DNA of 64,000 nucleotides from Rivularia sp. MS3 (GCA_019192545.1 JAHCMI010000044.1:1-64000), one strand, 5' to 3'. Positions 28,951 through 38,159 are shown, counted from the first letter of the stretch. Notes: a model not told the origin generated them from the letters alone. Translations and numbers: made by a program.

Positions 28951-29020
28951 GTAGGGTGCTGTGACGACATTAGACGGTATCAAATATACGAATTCATTTG
29001 AATTTGTCGTCACGCACCAT
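28951..29020. repeat. Palindromic repeat, copy 3 (GTGACGACA stem)
   Basis: Starts GTAGGGTGCTGTGACGACAT and ends TTGTCGTCACGCACCAT. The outer stem is shared with copies 1 and 2, while the inner stem differs on both sides so that it still pairs. Confidence 0.85.
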
Positions 29021-29060
29021 TTTATTGAAAATATAATCCTATCTAAGTAAATAGTTATTA

Positions 29061-29093
29061 GGTTGGGTAGAGCGATAGCAAAACCCAACTTTA
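29061..29093. repeat. Small hairpin repeat (GGTTGGGT type)
   Basis: GGTTGGGTAGAGC ... AAAACCCAAC hairpin downstream of the Rpn gene. Related to the GTAGGTTGGGTT repeats at 38548-38717 and about 40786. Confidence 0.55.
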
Positions 29094-29106
29094 CATTAGT
29101 TATTTG

Positions 29107-29949
29107 TTAGGAGTTGTTTTCCAACCAGGTAGTTAAATCATTTGAGCTAGAAAAATCTAACAGTGCTTCTCCTAAATCTTCTAATTGAGTTGTAGATAAA
29201 GCATCAATTTGCTGCTGCGTTTGTGAATTTATATTACCAATTCGACGGTTGAGTAAACGCATAGTGTAATTCAGCGCTTCTTGTTTCTTCCCCCGTTGCT
29301 CCCCTATTGCTTCTCCTCTTTGAATAATATCTTGGTAAATCACAGATTCTTGCATAATTTCCTCTCGAAATAGTTGGTTGATTAAATTTCTGTCAAATCG
29401 TAATCCGGCTAAGATTTGGGTGCAGGCTGATATATTCTTTTGTGCTTCACTTTCCTCAATCATATCTACCTGACTCGCGACTTGCTGTAATAAGCTTTCG
29501 GGTGAATTACTTTTTGCTAATACAGCAAGCGGTAATAATGCGGGATTATTTAGTAAAGTTGTGGAATCTTGTTCCCATAACCGAATGACTCGATACCCGT
29601 GACGGGTATTTTTGTCTACATACTCAGTTTTGAAAACCATTTCCGAATTGCTTGGTTGAAGGAAGATGATTACTTGTTCGATGTCACACTTATAAATTTT
29701 TTTGAGTCTGACATAGTAATCCAGCATTCGGAAGTCGAGGGGTGGTTTTGATTCTGGTTGGGTTTGAAATTCTATATGTAAAATTTGGTTGGAAGTTTGC
29801 AACAATGTCACCGAATCAGCACGGATTGGTTCTAAATTAAGTTCGGTTTTGAGTACTTTGATATTTGAGGTATCGGTAGAGAGCAGCCAATTTGCGAACT
29901 CCGTGGGGTAGGTTTCTGCGAGGTATTTGCAGGTGTTGTCGTAAGCCAA
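29107..29949 (-). CDS. Rpn-type PD-(D/E)XK nuclease/transposase family protein with DUF4351 tail
   Basis: 280 residues; the only possible start is a TTG, because a stop lies two codons upstream. The N-terminal domain has the restriction-endonuclease-like pattern: RADSVTLLQ (Asp), HIEFQTQPES (E-x-Q), then RMLDYYVRL. It is followed by a helical region and a C-terminal DUF4351-like segment (LLNRRIGNINSQTQQQIDAL, LEDLGEALLDF). Such proteins are abundant in Nostocales and related to recombination-promoting nucleases. The gene is bracketed by two near-identical palindromic repeats about 1.1 kb apart, which suggests it moved or can be lost as a unit. Confidence 0.82.
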   Translation of the reverse strand: MAYDNTCKYLAETYPTEFANWLLSTDTSNIKVLKTELNLEPIRADSVTLLQTSNQILHIEFQTQPESKPPLDFRMLDYYVRLKKIYKCDIEQVIIFLQPSNSEMVFKTEYVDKNTRHGYRVIRLWEQDSTTLLNNPALLPLAVLAKSNSPESLLQQVASQVDMIEESEAQKNISACTQILAGLRFDRNLINQLFREEIMQESVIYQDIIQRGEAIGEQRGKKQEALNYTMRLLNRRIGNINSQTQQQIDALSTTQLEDLGEALLDFSSSNDLTTWLENNS

Positions 29950-29990
29950 TTTTCAGTTAACAGTTAACAGTTATCAATATTTCATATTTT

Positions 29991-30062
29991 GTAGGCTGCT
30001 GTGACGGTTACGATAATTTATCATCTGTAACAAAATAAATTGAAATTACCGTCACGCACCAT
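29991..30062. repeat. Palindromic repeat, copy 4
   Basis: Starts GTAGGCTGCTGTGACGGTTA and ends ATTACCGTCACGCACCAT. Same orientation as copy 2 at 28846 and very similar throughout. Confidence 0.85.
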
Positions 30063-30168
30063 ATTGTTAAATACATCATTACTTGCTTCTCAGTAATATT
30101 CCGGAACTTCAAGCAATCGTACTGAATCATTTTCATGGTAACTTTGCTACTTATAGTTGTATCTACCT

Positions 30169-33162
30169 ATGAACGAACAGCGTAAAGATGCTTATCTTGA
30201 TTTGATTCAACAACTGCTAAGTTGTGCAAATGGGAAAGAAAGAGAAATATTAGCAGCGAATCGAGATTTACTCGATCCTGCTTTTGTGCTGGCGGTGGAA
30301 GCTGTAGCGGAAATGATGTCGGAGGAAGGCAATGAAGATACGGCTAAATGGTTGAGGGATTTGGGAAATCAATTAGATGCTTACAGGCAAGTTTTGATGG
30401 AAATTTTGCAAGCAACTTTAGATAGCAAGGGTGATGCAGAGGTTGTTTATCCTTTGTGTGCTGCAAATACAGATAAGCTTGATGATATTTTTGCTGCAAT
30501 ATTACGTCGTTGGGCATTAAATACTTTTGAAGCAGGAACCGATGTAGCTAAATTTATTCCAGCAGTGATTGCTGAATTTGGTAATTTAATTCAAGAGTTT
30601 CCAATGGGTGATAAAGCTAGCAATATGGAAATTGCGATCGCCTGTTATGAAACACTTCTAAAAATATTCACTTACCAAGCTTTTCCTCAAAATTGGGCTA
30701 TGACTCAAAATAATTTAGGCATTGCTTATAGCTACAGAATCAAAGGAGATAAAGCTGAAAATATAGAAAATGCGATAAAAGCCTACAAGGTTGCTTTGCA
30801 AGTTAGAACCCACGAAGCTTTTCCTCAAGATTGGGCAATGACACAAAATAATTTAGGCATTGCTTACAGAGAAAGAATATTAGGAGATAAAGCTGAAAAT
30901 ATTGAAAATGCGATAAAAGCCTACAAAGCTGCTTTGCAAGTTAGAACCCACGAAGCTTTTCCTCAAGATTGGGCAATGACGCAAAATAATTTAGGCATTG
31001 CTTATAGCTACAGAATCAAGGGAGATAAAGCTGAAAATATTGAAAATGCGATAAAAGTCTACAAGGCTGCTTTGCAAGTTAGAACCCATGAAGCTTTTCC
31101 TCTATATTGGGCAATGACGCAAAATAATTTAGGCATTGCTTACAGGGAAAGAATATTAGGAGATAAAGCTGATAATATTGAAAATACAATAAAAGCATAT
31201 AAAGCTACCTTGCAAGTCTACACTCTCCAAGCTTTTCCTCAAGAATGGGCTAGGACACAAAATAATTTAGGTAATGCTTACAGAGAAAGAATATTAGGAG
31301 ATAAAGCTGAAAATATTGAAAATGCGATAAAAGCCTACAAAGCTGCTTTGCAAGTCTACACCCTCCAAGCTTTCCCTCAACTATGGGCTAGTACCCAAAG
31401 TAATTTAAGTGCTGCTTATAGTGACAGAATAAATGGAGTTCCAGCCAAAAATATTGAAAAAGCAATTTATTGTTGCCAAGCTGCATTGCAAGTTCTAACC
31501 TACCAAGCTTTCCCTCAAAATAACGCAGAAACTTTATTAAATTTGGGCATACTTTACCACAATGCAGGTAGTTTTAATTATGCTTACAATACCTGCGAAT
31601 CCGCCATTGCGAAAGTGGAATTATTGCGGTATGAGATTATTTCTGGAGAGGAAAGCAAACGCAAGCAAAGAGAAAAATGGAATCAACTTTATCGCCTTAT
31701 GGTGGAAGTTTGTTTGGAATTGGGAAAAAATACTCAAGCAATTGAGTATATCGAACGCAGCAAAACCCGTAACCTAGTTGAACTTATTCTAGAACGCGAT
31801 CGCAAAACAATTTTCCCCCCTAATGTAGTTACTCAAATAGAAAAACTCCGAGACGAAATAGCTACCGGACAATATAAAATCCAAAATGGTAAAGCAGAAA
31901 ACCCAACAGCTTTAGCTCAACAACTTCAGGAATTAAGACAGCAGAAGAAGAGTTTAGAAGATGAATATTTACCTGTAGGTTCGGGTTTTAATTTTAAGAA
32001 ATTCCAAGCAACTTTAAATGAAAATACAGCAGTTATTGAATGGTATATTACCAATACAGGCTTCGAGACTTTTATTATTACCTCCGACAACCTTCAAAGA
32101 TTTAACTCATCTACATCTGCTGATAATTTAAAAGCTTTAGAAGATTGGAATTTTAATTATTTGAATGCATATTACAACAATAAAACTGAATGGGAAGACA
32201 ATCTCGCTTCTAGTCTTACTCAACTTGCAGAAATCTTAAATATAGAAGAAATTCTCCAGCTAATACCAAAAAGTTGTTCTCACTTAATTCTAATTCCCCA
32301 TCGCTACCTACATTTATTCCCACTCCACGCATTACCTTTATCAGATGGTAGTTTCCTATGCGATAAATTTTCCGATGGTGTAAGTTATGCTCCCAGTTGT
32401 CAACTCTTACAACAAGTAAATTTACGACAAAGAGTTGATTTTAATTCCCTATTCGCAATCCAAAACCCCACAGAAGATTTAGACTACACAGATTTAGAAG
32501 TAGAAACAATTTCATCGTTATTCACTAACAAAGAAATATTATCGAAAAAACAAGCTACTCAAACAGCATTATCTCAAGCTTCATCACAAATACAACAAGC
32601 TAACTATCTACACTTTTCCTGTCACGGTACGTTTAACCTGGAAACACCTCAGAATTCTTGTTTGCTTTTAGCTGGTGCAGTTGAAAACGATGAATTAAAT
32701 TTAAATAAATGCTTAACTTTAGGTAATTTATTTGAACGAGATTTTAATTTAAATCAATGTCGTCTCGTCGTACTTTCAGCTTGCGAAACTGGTTTAATTG
32801 ATTTTCAAAATACCAGCGATGAATATATTGGTTTACCCAGCGGTTTCCTATATGCTGGAAGTTCGAGTGTAGTCAGTAGCTTGTGGACGGTAAATGATTT
32901 ATCAACGTCTTTTTTAACGATCAAATTTATTCAAAATCTCAAGCATATAAAAGATATTTCCGTACCAGTTGCTTTAAATAAAGCTCAAACTTGGCTGAGG
33001 GATTCAACAAAGGAAGATTTACAGGAATGGGCGAGCAATTTACAATTAAATAATTCGCTGCAACAAATACAGTTAATGGTATTCTTCAAAGAAATAGAGG
33101 CAAACAGTAAACCTTTTCAATCACCTTTCTATTGGGCTGCATTTACTGCTGTTGGTAATTAG
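30169..33162 (+). CDS. TPR-CHAT caspase-like protease
   Basis: About 997 residues from the ATG at 30169; a TTG 12 bases upstream is the alternative. Residues 1-170 are a helical N-terminal domain. Residues 171-446 hold six 46-residue TPR-like units (AFPQDWAMTQNNLGIAYRER, GDKAENIENAIKAYKAALQV) plus a diverged seventh. Residues about 640-997 are a CHAT domain with the catalytic histidine in HFSCHGTF (H819) and cysteine in VVLSACETG (C872). CHAT proteases are caspase relatives that cleave partner proteins in bacterial cell-death and conflict systems. A ribosome-binding site and start for a small protein follow 10 bases after the stop, then a membrane-tailed protein, forming a three-gene operon. 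Confidence 0.93.
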   Translation: MNEQRKDAYLDLIQQLLSCANGKEREILAANRDLLDPAFVLAVEAVAEMMSEEGNEDTAKWLRDLGNQLDAYRQVLMEILQATLDSKGDAEVVYPLCAANTDKLDDIFAAILRRWALNTFEAGTDVAKFIPAVIAEFGNLIQEFPMGDKASNMEIAIACYETLLKIFTYQAFPQNWAMTQNNLGIAYSYRIKGDKAENIENAIKAYKVALQVRTHEAFPQDWAMTQNNLGIAYRERILGDKAENIENAIKAYKAALQVRTHEAFPQDWAMTQNNLGIAYSYRIKGDKAENIENAIKVYKAALQVRTHEAFPLYWAMTQNNLGIAYRERILGDKADNIENTIKAYKATLQVYTLQAFPQEWARTQNNLGNAYRERILGDKAENIENAIKAYKAALQVYTLQAFPQLWASTQSNLSAAYSDRINGVPAKNIEKAIYCCQAALQVLTYQAFPQNNAETLLNLGILYHNAGSFNYAYNTCESAIAKVELLRYEIISGEESKRKQREKWNQLYRLMVEVCLELGKNTQAIEYIERSKTRNLVELILERDRKTIFPPNVVTQIEKLRDEIATGQYKIQNGKAENPTALAQQLQELRQQKKSLEDEYLPVGSGFNFKKFQATLNENTAVIEWYITNTGFETFIITSDNLQRFNSSTSADNLKALEDWNFNYLNAYYNNKTEWEDNLASSLTQLAEILNIEEILQLIPKSCSHLILIPHRYLHLFPLHALPLSDGSFLCDKFSDGVSYAPSCQLLQQVNLRQRVDFNSLFAIQNPTEDLDYTDLEVETISSLFTNKEILSKKQATQTALSQASSQIQQANYLHFSCHGTFNLETPQNSCLLLAGAVENDELNLNKCLTLGNLFERDFNLNQCRLVVLSACETGLIDFQNTSDEYIGLPSGFLYAGSSSVVSSLWTVNDLSTSFLTIKFIQNLKHIKDISVPVALNKAQTWLRDSTKEDLQEWASNLQLNNSLQQIQLMVFFKEIEANSKPFQSPFYWAAFTAVGN

Positions 33163-33172
33163 GAGTTAAAAT

Positions 33173-33532
33173 ATGTCATTTGCAGAGCAAAATTTATACG
33201 CTTTTATGGAATTACTCAAAACTCAACCTGGTTTATTTTCTCAAGACAATATTACCAATTTAAAAGAGTTCATTACTAATATACCCGACGATACCGAGCA
33301 ACTATCAAATGCTGTTGCAACTTGGTATCAAAGACATTCTAAAATTCTTGATGCTCAATTAACTCTTTTAAATAAATCTTCCTCTAGAACTGAAAGAGGA
33401 CCTGGTAGTGTTAAAGTTAATTCTAATATTCCTGAATATCAGCTTGATAAAAAGGCTTTACTTAATGCTATTCAACAAAGTTCATCTAAGGGTAAGGGTA
33501 AGGGTAAAGATAAAAATAATCGCAGAAGTTGA
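33173..33532 (+). CDS. Small charged protein of the CHAT operon
   Basis: 119 residues with an AGGAG ribosome-binding site 8 bases before the ATG, and only 10 bases after the protease stop. I cannot assign it confidently. Residues 1-70 are predicted helical (NLYAFMELLKTQ, NAVATWYQRHSKILDAQL); the C-terminal 50 are disordered and end in a Lys/Gly tail (KGKGKGKDKNNRRS). Its size and place recall the CATRA-associated small proteins proposed for CHAT/TPR operons, but this is memory-based. It could be an adaptor, a protease substrate or an inhibitor. Confidence 0.8.
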   Translation: MSFAEQNLYAFMELLKTQPGLFSQDNITNLKEFITNIPDDTEQLSNAVATWYQRHSKILDAQLTLLNKSSSRTERGPGSVKVNSNIPEYQLDKKALLNAIQQSSSKGKGKGKDKNNRRS

Positions 33533-33546
33533 TTTTTAAGTTTCAA

Positions 33547-34926
33547 ATGGATTATTTAACAGCAAAGGTAGCTTATCCTAAACTAACTCTCTACGCTTTC
33601 CATCTCTACAAAAATCTAGCTAACGATTCTAAACCCGTCGAAAATGCAAATCATTTATGGGAAAAATGTCAAGAAATTGGTAAAAAACTAGATATTCCTA
33701 AACTAGAAAATTTATCAATCCCAGAAAATCAACAATTAAACAAAAACAAAGGTTTTATCGAATTCACAGCTATTAAGCATCAAAAAAACCTGCATTTAAG
33801 CGGAGAAATAAACCGTTTATTAATTCACGATACTTATGCTCTCGATTTAACTTTTCGTTATCCACATTCAGAAATTGAACTTCCAAAATTAAAAGGATTA
33901 AATCAAGATGATTGCTTACTTGCAAGTAATATAAAAGCAACTCTTGGACAAACTTTGGTATTCTTTGCTCAACCTCTGGAAATAATTAACGATGAAAAAG
34001 GTTTTGCAGATGCTTGTGTAAAAACTTTAATATCTGAATCTAAATTTAATCAATTAAACCTTTCATGTCAAAATCAGGGAAAATTGTTAAACAGTCGGAT
34101 ATTTGAATACAACAATGATGCCGATTCACCTCAAAAACAGTGTCATATTCTAATTTGGTTAAATACGAATCAACAAACAACCGATTCAGAAAATACTGAA
34201 AAGTTTTATTATCCTTTAATTGACCTTTTAAATTGTCGTAGTAAGATTATTTATGCTCGTTATAAATCTCGCTGTTGCTATCATGAAGCGAGGGAAGAAT
34301 ATAGTAAGTTAGAAGAAAAGGTAAATCGATTTAATAATTTAAAAGATAACTCTGCTAATGCTAAGTTCAAGGAGTTTAATCAATGGCTGAATGAAATACC
34401 TGCAATTTCTTTTAACTACTCTCGCTGTTTAAGAGATTTACAATTACATAAAGCTACCATTCAAACTAATATTAAAAACTACAAACTTTATCTTGACAAA
34501 ATAAAAAAACTCTGTAATCAAGATAATTTAGAATTCTTATCCAGCTTTGTAGAATTAGCTGAAGATACCTTTATAGAACAAATCAATACTGACTTAGCTT
34601 ATCTTACACCCGGTCAAAGCTTATTTGAGCAACTTCTACAGTCAATTCGCGGTATCGTCGAAATCGAACAAACCAAGCGCGATCGCAAACTCAACACTAC
34701 AATAAATACAATCGGTATCGGCTTTGGTGGTGGTGCAATTATTTCCGGAGTTGTTACACAGCATTCAGGTATTGTTGTAAAACAAATTGATAAAATCAAG
34801 CAACCTGTAGATTTATATCTACTTTTTAATAAACCACTACATCCGTTTTACGCTTCTTTATTTATCAGTATTGCAGCAACTTTATTTTTTACTCTTATAG
34901 GTTGGCTAGCATCCAGACGAAAATAG
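33547..34926 (+). CDS. Membrane-tailed partner protein of the CHAT operon (candidate effector)
   Basis: About 459 residues from the ATG at 33547; a TTG at 33529 overlaps the previous stop and is less likely. The N-terminal half is mixed alpha/beta with a distinctive DTYALDLTFRYP, then LNQDDCLLASNIKATLGQTL. The middle (about 220-370) is helical, probably coiled coil. The C-terminus has a Gly-rich hydrophobic stretch (IGIGFGGGAIISGVV) and a final transmembrane helix (FYASLFISIAATLFFTLIGW) with a basic end (RRK). This layout fits a membrane-acting effector released or activated by proteolysis. The N-terminal pattern resembles what I recall of CATRA-N domains; not verified. Confidence 0.82.
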   Translation: MDYLTAKVAYPKLTLYAFHLYKNLANDSKPVENANHLWEKCQEIGKKLDIPKLENLSIPENQQLNKNKGFIEFTAIKHQKNLHLSGEINRLLIHDTYALDLTFRYPHSEIELPKLKGLNQDDCLLASNIKATLGQTLVFFAQPLEIINDEKGFADACVKTLISESKFNQLNLSCQNQGKLLNSRIFEYNNDADSPQKQCHILIWLNTNQQTTDSENTEKFYYPLIDLLNCRSKIIYARYKSRCCYHEAREEYSKLEEKVNRFNNLKDNSANAKFKEFNQWLNEIPAISFNYSRCLRDLQLHKATIQTNIKNYKLYLDKIKKLCNQDNLEFLSSFVELAEDTFIEQINTDLAYLTPGQSLFEQLLQSIRGIVEIEQTKRDRKLNTTINTIGIGFGGGAIISGVVTQHSGIVVKQIDKIKQPVDLYLLFNKPLHPFYASLFISIAATLFFTLIGWLASRRK

Positions 34927-35110
34927 AATTTATTCAATATCTAAAAGATTAAGAGTACCAATTACCTATTACCCATTCCCAAATCCCTATCTAAAGACTG
35001 AATAATTCAAACTGAAGTAAAAATTAATTCCATCTCAAGTTCAAATTAATATTTATTAACTTTCATTACAATAAAAATGATTTTCTGATTGCACCAATGC
35101 TGAGGTTGGA

Positions 35111-36148
35111 ATGCTGCTATTTGTTAAAAATTTTAGTCGTTGGGGTAAGCTTAAGTTAACGGAATTGTGGAATAGTAACAGCGGTGATTGGCATTGGTTA
35201 GCAGAAAAACCCATGCCTATAGCGGGGATTAACCGCAAATTATGGAGGGGTGCAGTACCTTCCCTAAGTTTCTATACTTTGCTAGCTTTGTCGGCAGTTA
35301 TTTCAACTTTTGGATTATTAGCGAATAGTGCGGCAACTATCATTGGTGCGATGATTATTGCTCCTTTAATGGGACCAATCATTGCGATCGCCTATAGTAT
35401 AGTATCGGGAAATCAGCGTTTACTTAAGCGTTCGAGTTTCACTTTATTCAAAGGTGTATTGCTAACAGTTATTATTTCTATAGTTATTACAAAATTAGTT
35501 GGTATCAGAACTTTTGGCTCTGAAATCATGGGGCGTACAAGTCCTACATTATTAGATTTAGGTGTAGCATTAGCAGCAGGAGCAGCCGGTGGTTTTGCTT
35601 TAACCAGACGCAGTATCGCTAATGCTTTACCGGGAGTTGCTATCTCTGTAGCTTTAGTTCCACCTTTGAGTGTAGTAGGAATTGGTTTAGGTATGAATTC
35701 AAATTCCGTTGCTGCTGGCTCCGGACTTTTGTTTCTTGCCAACTTAGCTGGTATTATCTTTAGTGGCTCTTTAGTCTTTTTAGCTCACAATTATGGTTCT
35801 TTTGAAAAGGCTCGCCACGGCTTAGTAATATCAATCTTCTCTTTGATTATGCTGGGTTTACCATTGGGTTTATCCTTAGAAAAGTTTTTAGTTAAAGAAC
35901 ATACTCGTCGCAGCATCGAATATCTACTTTTCCGTCAAACCGATACTTTTACAAGTTCCAACATTAGAAGAGTTGAAGTTGAGCAAGATGGAGAAAAACT
36001 TTTAGTTTATATGGAAATAACCGCCCCATTAAACTATTTTTCACAAAAACAAATACAGCTAGTTCAACAAATCTTAGAAGATGATTTAAACAAGCCACTA
36101 ACTTTAAAGGTAAAGGTAATTCCCACTCAAGAATATACTGCTGATTGA
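35111..36148 (+). CDS. DUF389 integral membrane protein
   Basis: 345 residues. DUF389/TIGR00341-like: a soluble start, then several membrane helices with the signature STFGLLANSAATIIGAMIIA, PLMGPIIAIAYS, and RRSIANALPGVAISVALVPP. Function is not established; a transport role is often suggested. The C-terminal 80 residues (VRRVEVEQDGEKLLV-like strands and helix) are soluble. Located 184 bases after the CHAT operon, same strand, but it is probably a separate housekeeping gene. The rsmE start follows after 44 bases. Confidence 0.88.
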   Translation: MLLFVKNFSRWGKLKLTELWNSNSGDWHWLAEKPMPIAGINRKLWRGAVPSLSFYTLLALSAVISTFGLLANSAATIIGAMIIAPLMGPIIAIAYSIVSGNQRLLKRSSFTLFKGVLLTVIISIVITKLVGIRTFGSEIMGRTSPTLLDLGVALAAGAAGGFALTRRSIANALPGVAISVALVPPLSVVGIGLGMNSNSVAAGSGLLFLANLAGIIFSGSLVFLAHNYGSFEKARHGLVISIFSLIMLGLPLGLSLEKFLVKEHTRRSIEYLLFRQTDTFTSSNIRRVEVEQDGEKLLVYMEITAPLNYFSQKQIQLVQQILEDDLNKPLTLKVKVIPTQEYTAD

Positions 36149-36192
36149 AAAAGGGAATAGGGAATAGGGAAAAATTTAATATTAATAAATTT

Positions 36193-36894
36193 ATGCAGCG
36201 CATCACCATCAATCCCAACCAAATCCAAAATACCCTAATAACTTTAACTTCACCACAGCAGCATTATTTATATAGAGTATTGCGGTTGCAAGAAGGCGAT
36301 AAATTCATTGCGATGGATGGCATGGGTAAATGGTGGCTATCTCAACTTAATATTACTGACGCACAAATTTTACAGGAAATAGCTGTCGATAATGAATTAC
36401 CAATAGCCGTAAACCTGATAGTAGCTTTACCTAAAGGAAACGGTTTTGATGATATTGTCCGTTATTGTACTGAATTAGGCGTAACTTGTATTGCACCAGT
36501 CATCGGCGATCGCACCTTATTAAAACCCAGTTCCCAAAAACTTCAGCGGTGGAAAAGAATCGCTTCAGAAGCCGCAGAGCAATCGGAAAGAACTCAAATA
36601 CCGAAAATTTTAGAACCAATTGATTTTAAACAAAGTTTGTCATCGTTTGATAACTCAGAAAAATATATTTGTGTAGCTCGCCGAAATTCCCCTCATTTAC
36701 TCTATTACTTACAAAATCAAGATAATAAACAAGTAACGATTGCCACAGGTACCGAAGGCGGATGGACTGAAAAAGAAATTGAATTTGCGCTGCAAAATGG
36801 GTTCAAAACAGTTTCATTAGGTAATCGCATCCTCCGCGCAGTTACAGCACCAATTTTTGCCATGTCCATAATATCCGCAGCAAGTGAAGTATAA
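36193..36894 (+). CDS. rsmE: 16S rRNA (uracil-1498-N3)-methyltransferase
   Basis: About 233 residues starting with MQRITINPNQIQ at 36193. A longer reading from a TTG at 36145 would begin inside STRR sequence (GGAATAGGGAATAGGG) and is rejected. SPOUT-fold methyltransferase with N-terminal PUA-like part and the knot motifs TEGGWTEKEI and LGNRILRAVTAP. It methylates U1498 of 16S rRNA using SAM. The HIP1 site GCGATCGC occurs within it. Probably cotranscribed with DUF389. Confidence 0.93.
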   Translation: MQRITINPNQIQNTLITLTSPQQHYLYRVLRLQEGDKFIAMDGMGKWWLSQLNITDAQILQEIAVDNELPIAVNLIVALPKGNGFDDIVRYCTELGVTCIAPVIGDRTLLKPSSQKLQRWKRIASEAAEQSERTQIPKILEPIDFKQSLSSFDNSEKYICVARRNSPHLLYYLQNQDNKQVTIATGTEGGWTEKEIEFALQNGFKTVSLGNRILRAVTAPIFAMSIISAASEV

Positions 36895-36985
36895 CGGAAT
36901 TGGGCATAGGGGATTGGGCATAGGGGATAGGTAATTGATAACTGGTAACTATTAATTCCTAACTCTTAACTCATAACTCCTAACT
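36895..36985. repeat. STRR spacer
   Basis: GGGCATAGGGGATTGGGCAT units followed by CTAACTCTTAACTCATAACT units. Confidence 0.75.
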
Positions 36986-37079
36986 CCTAAACTGTTTTTA
37001 TCCAAAATCCGTCTTGAAAACTTTGACGGGAAGAACATCTCCCCGTCAAGTTTCCGCAAAATCTAAAATTTAAAATTCG

Positions 37080-38159
37080 ATGATGATTGACAAAGTTGCA
37101 TCTGCATTTGAAAAAAAAGATTATCGTACAGCAGCTAATTTATTAAAACAATTATTAAAAGAATCTCCAGATAACCCCCAGGTACAGCTTTATTTGGGAA
37201 AATTACATGAAGTATCGGGAAAACATGACAAAGCTGAAAAAGTTTACCGTCAACTATTGCGCGATAGTACAAATAACAAAATAATTACCCAAGCAAGACA
37301 GGGTTTGCAACGGTTAGAAGATATTGAAAAACAGCAACAGCAAGACGCGATCGCAAAAGCAACATCAAACCCCCAAAATCAAGAAACTGCTGTATTAATT
37401 TTTGAACCTATTGCTAACGAGTTAAAAAAGTCAACAGCACAAAAATTAGCCAGCATCTTAGGAATAGATGCTTACAGCGCTAGATTATTATTACCCAGTC
37501 GCGGTTGGCGGTTGTATCGTAGCGGCGCTTTAGGAGAATTACAATATTATGGAAAGCAGTTAGTCAATTCCGGTATTCCCTGTTTTTGGAGTACGTTAGC
37601 TCAAATCAATAAAATCGAAGTTTTTCAAGTTCATTATTTTAAAGATTTTGCCGCTCAAGTTACCGTAGTATGCGAAAATCAAGACAAACAACTTGGTTCA
37701 TTAGTATTTGAATGGTCGGAAGTAACCGCACAAGTACAAGGATTATTACCAATTTTTGAAGAAGTTGTTGATTTAAACGTTAGAGGTAAATTACACCGCA
37801 AAACCCAAACTCAAGATTATTTCCATTTTTGTGATTTGCATTTACCAAGCAGAAACTGTATTTTAAGAATTTACGACAACGGTTATAACTTTAGTAAGGG
37901 AATCGCAATTTCTCCCCAAAGTAGCCAAAACACCATTAGAATTAACTGGAATAATTTACTCAACTATCTCAACAGTAAATTACCACAAGTCAAAATTTGG
38001 TCTGATTTTACCACCTTCGCTCAAACATGCATCGATCAAACCGACGTTTTAAACAAAATTCAATCCCATATTCAGATAATTCGCAGAGAACAAACTAATT
38101 GGGATACAGCTTTTCAACTATATAGTGGTTTGGTTTTTGGAAAAGGGAATGGGGAATAG
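37080..38159 (+). CDS. TPR-repeat protein, cyanobacterial, unknown function
   Basis: 359 residues. An N-terminal TPR pair (FEKKDYRTAANLLKQLLKES; VQLYLGKLHEVSGKHDKAEK), a short charged linker, then a C-terminal domain I do not recognise, with ASILGIDAYSARLLLPSRGW and SGIPCFWSTLAQINK. Soluble, no signal. The final codons (FGKGNGE) are encoded by an STRR (GGGAATGGGGAATAGAG), so the natural stop has been shifted into repeat sequence. Confidence 0.8.
   Translation: MMIDKVASAFEKKDYRTAANLLKQLLKESPDNPQVQLYLGKLHEVSGKHDKAEKVYRQLLRDSTNNKIITQARQGLQRLEDIEKQQQQDAIAKATSNPQNQETAVLIFEPIANELKKSTAQKLASILGIDAYSARLLLPSRGWRLYRSGALGELQYYGKQLVNSGIPCFWSTLAQINKIEVFQVHYFKDFAAQVTVVCENQDKQLGSLVFEWSEVTAQVQGLLPIFEEVVDLNVRGKLHRKTQTQDYFHFCDLHLPSRNCILRIYDNGYNFSKGIAISPQSSQNTIRINWNNLLNYLNSKLPQVKIWSDFTTFAQTCIDQTDVLNKIQSHIQIIRREQTNWDTAFQLYSGLVFGKGNGE

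Noticed and set aside
30679-31500. Regular near-identical repeats considered as a CRISPR array
   Set aside because: Unit of 138 bases without spacers, in frame inside a TPR gene. STRRs elsewhere also lack spacer structure.
33547-34926. Third CHAT-operon protein as a bacterial gasdermin
   Set aside because: Too long (about 459 residues), with a C-terminal transmembrane helix rather than a gasdermin beta-sheet and autoinhibitory tail.
36145-36192. Longer rsmE start at a TTG
   Set aside because: Adds 16 residues encoded by STRR sequence; the ATG at 36193 begins the conserved domain.
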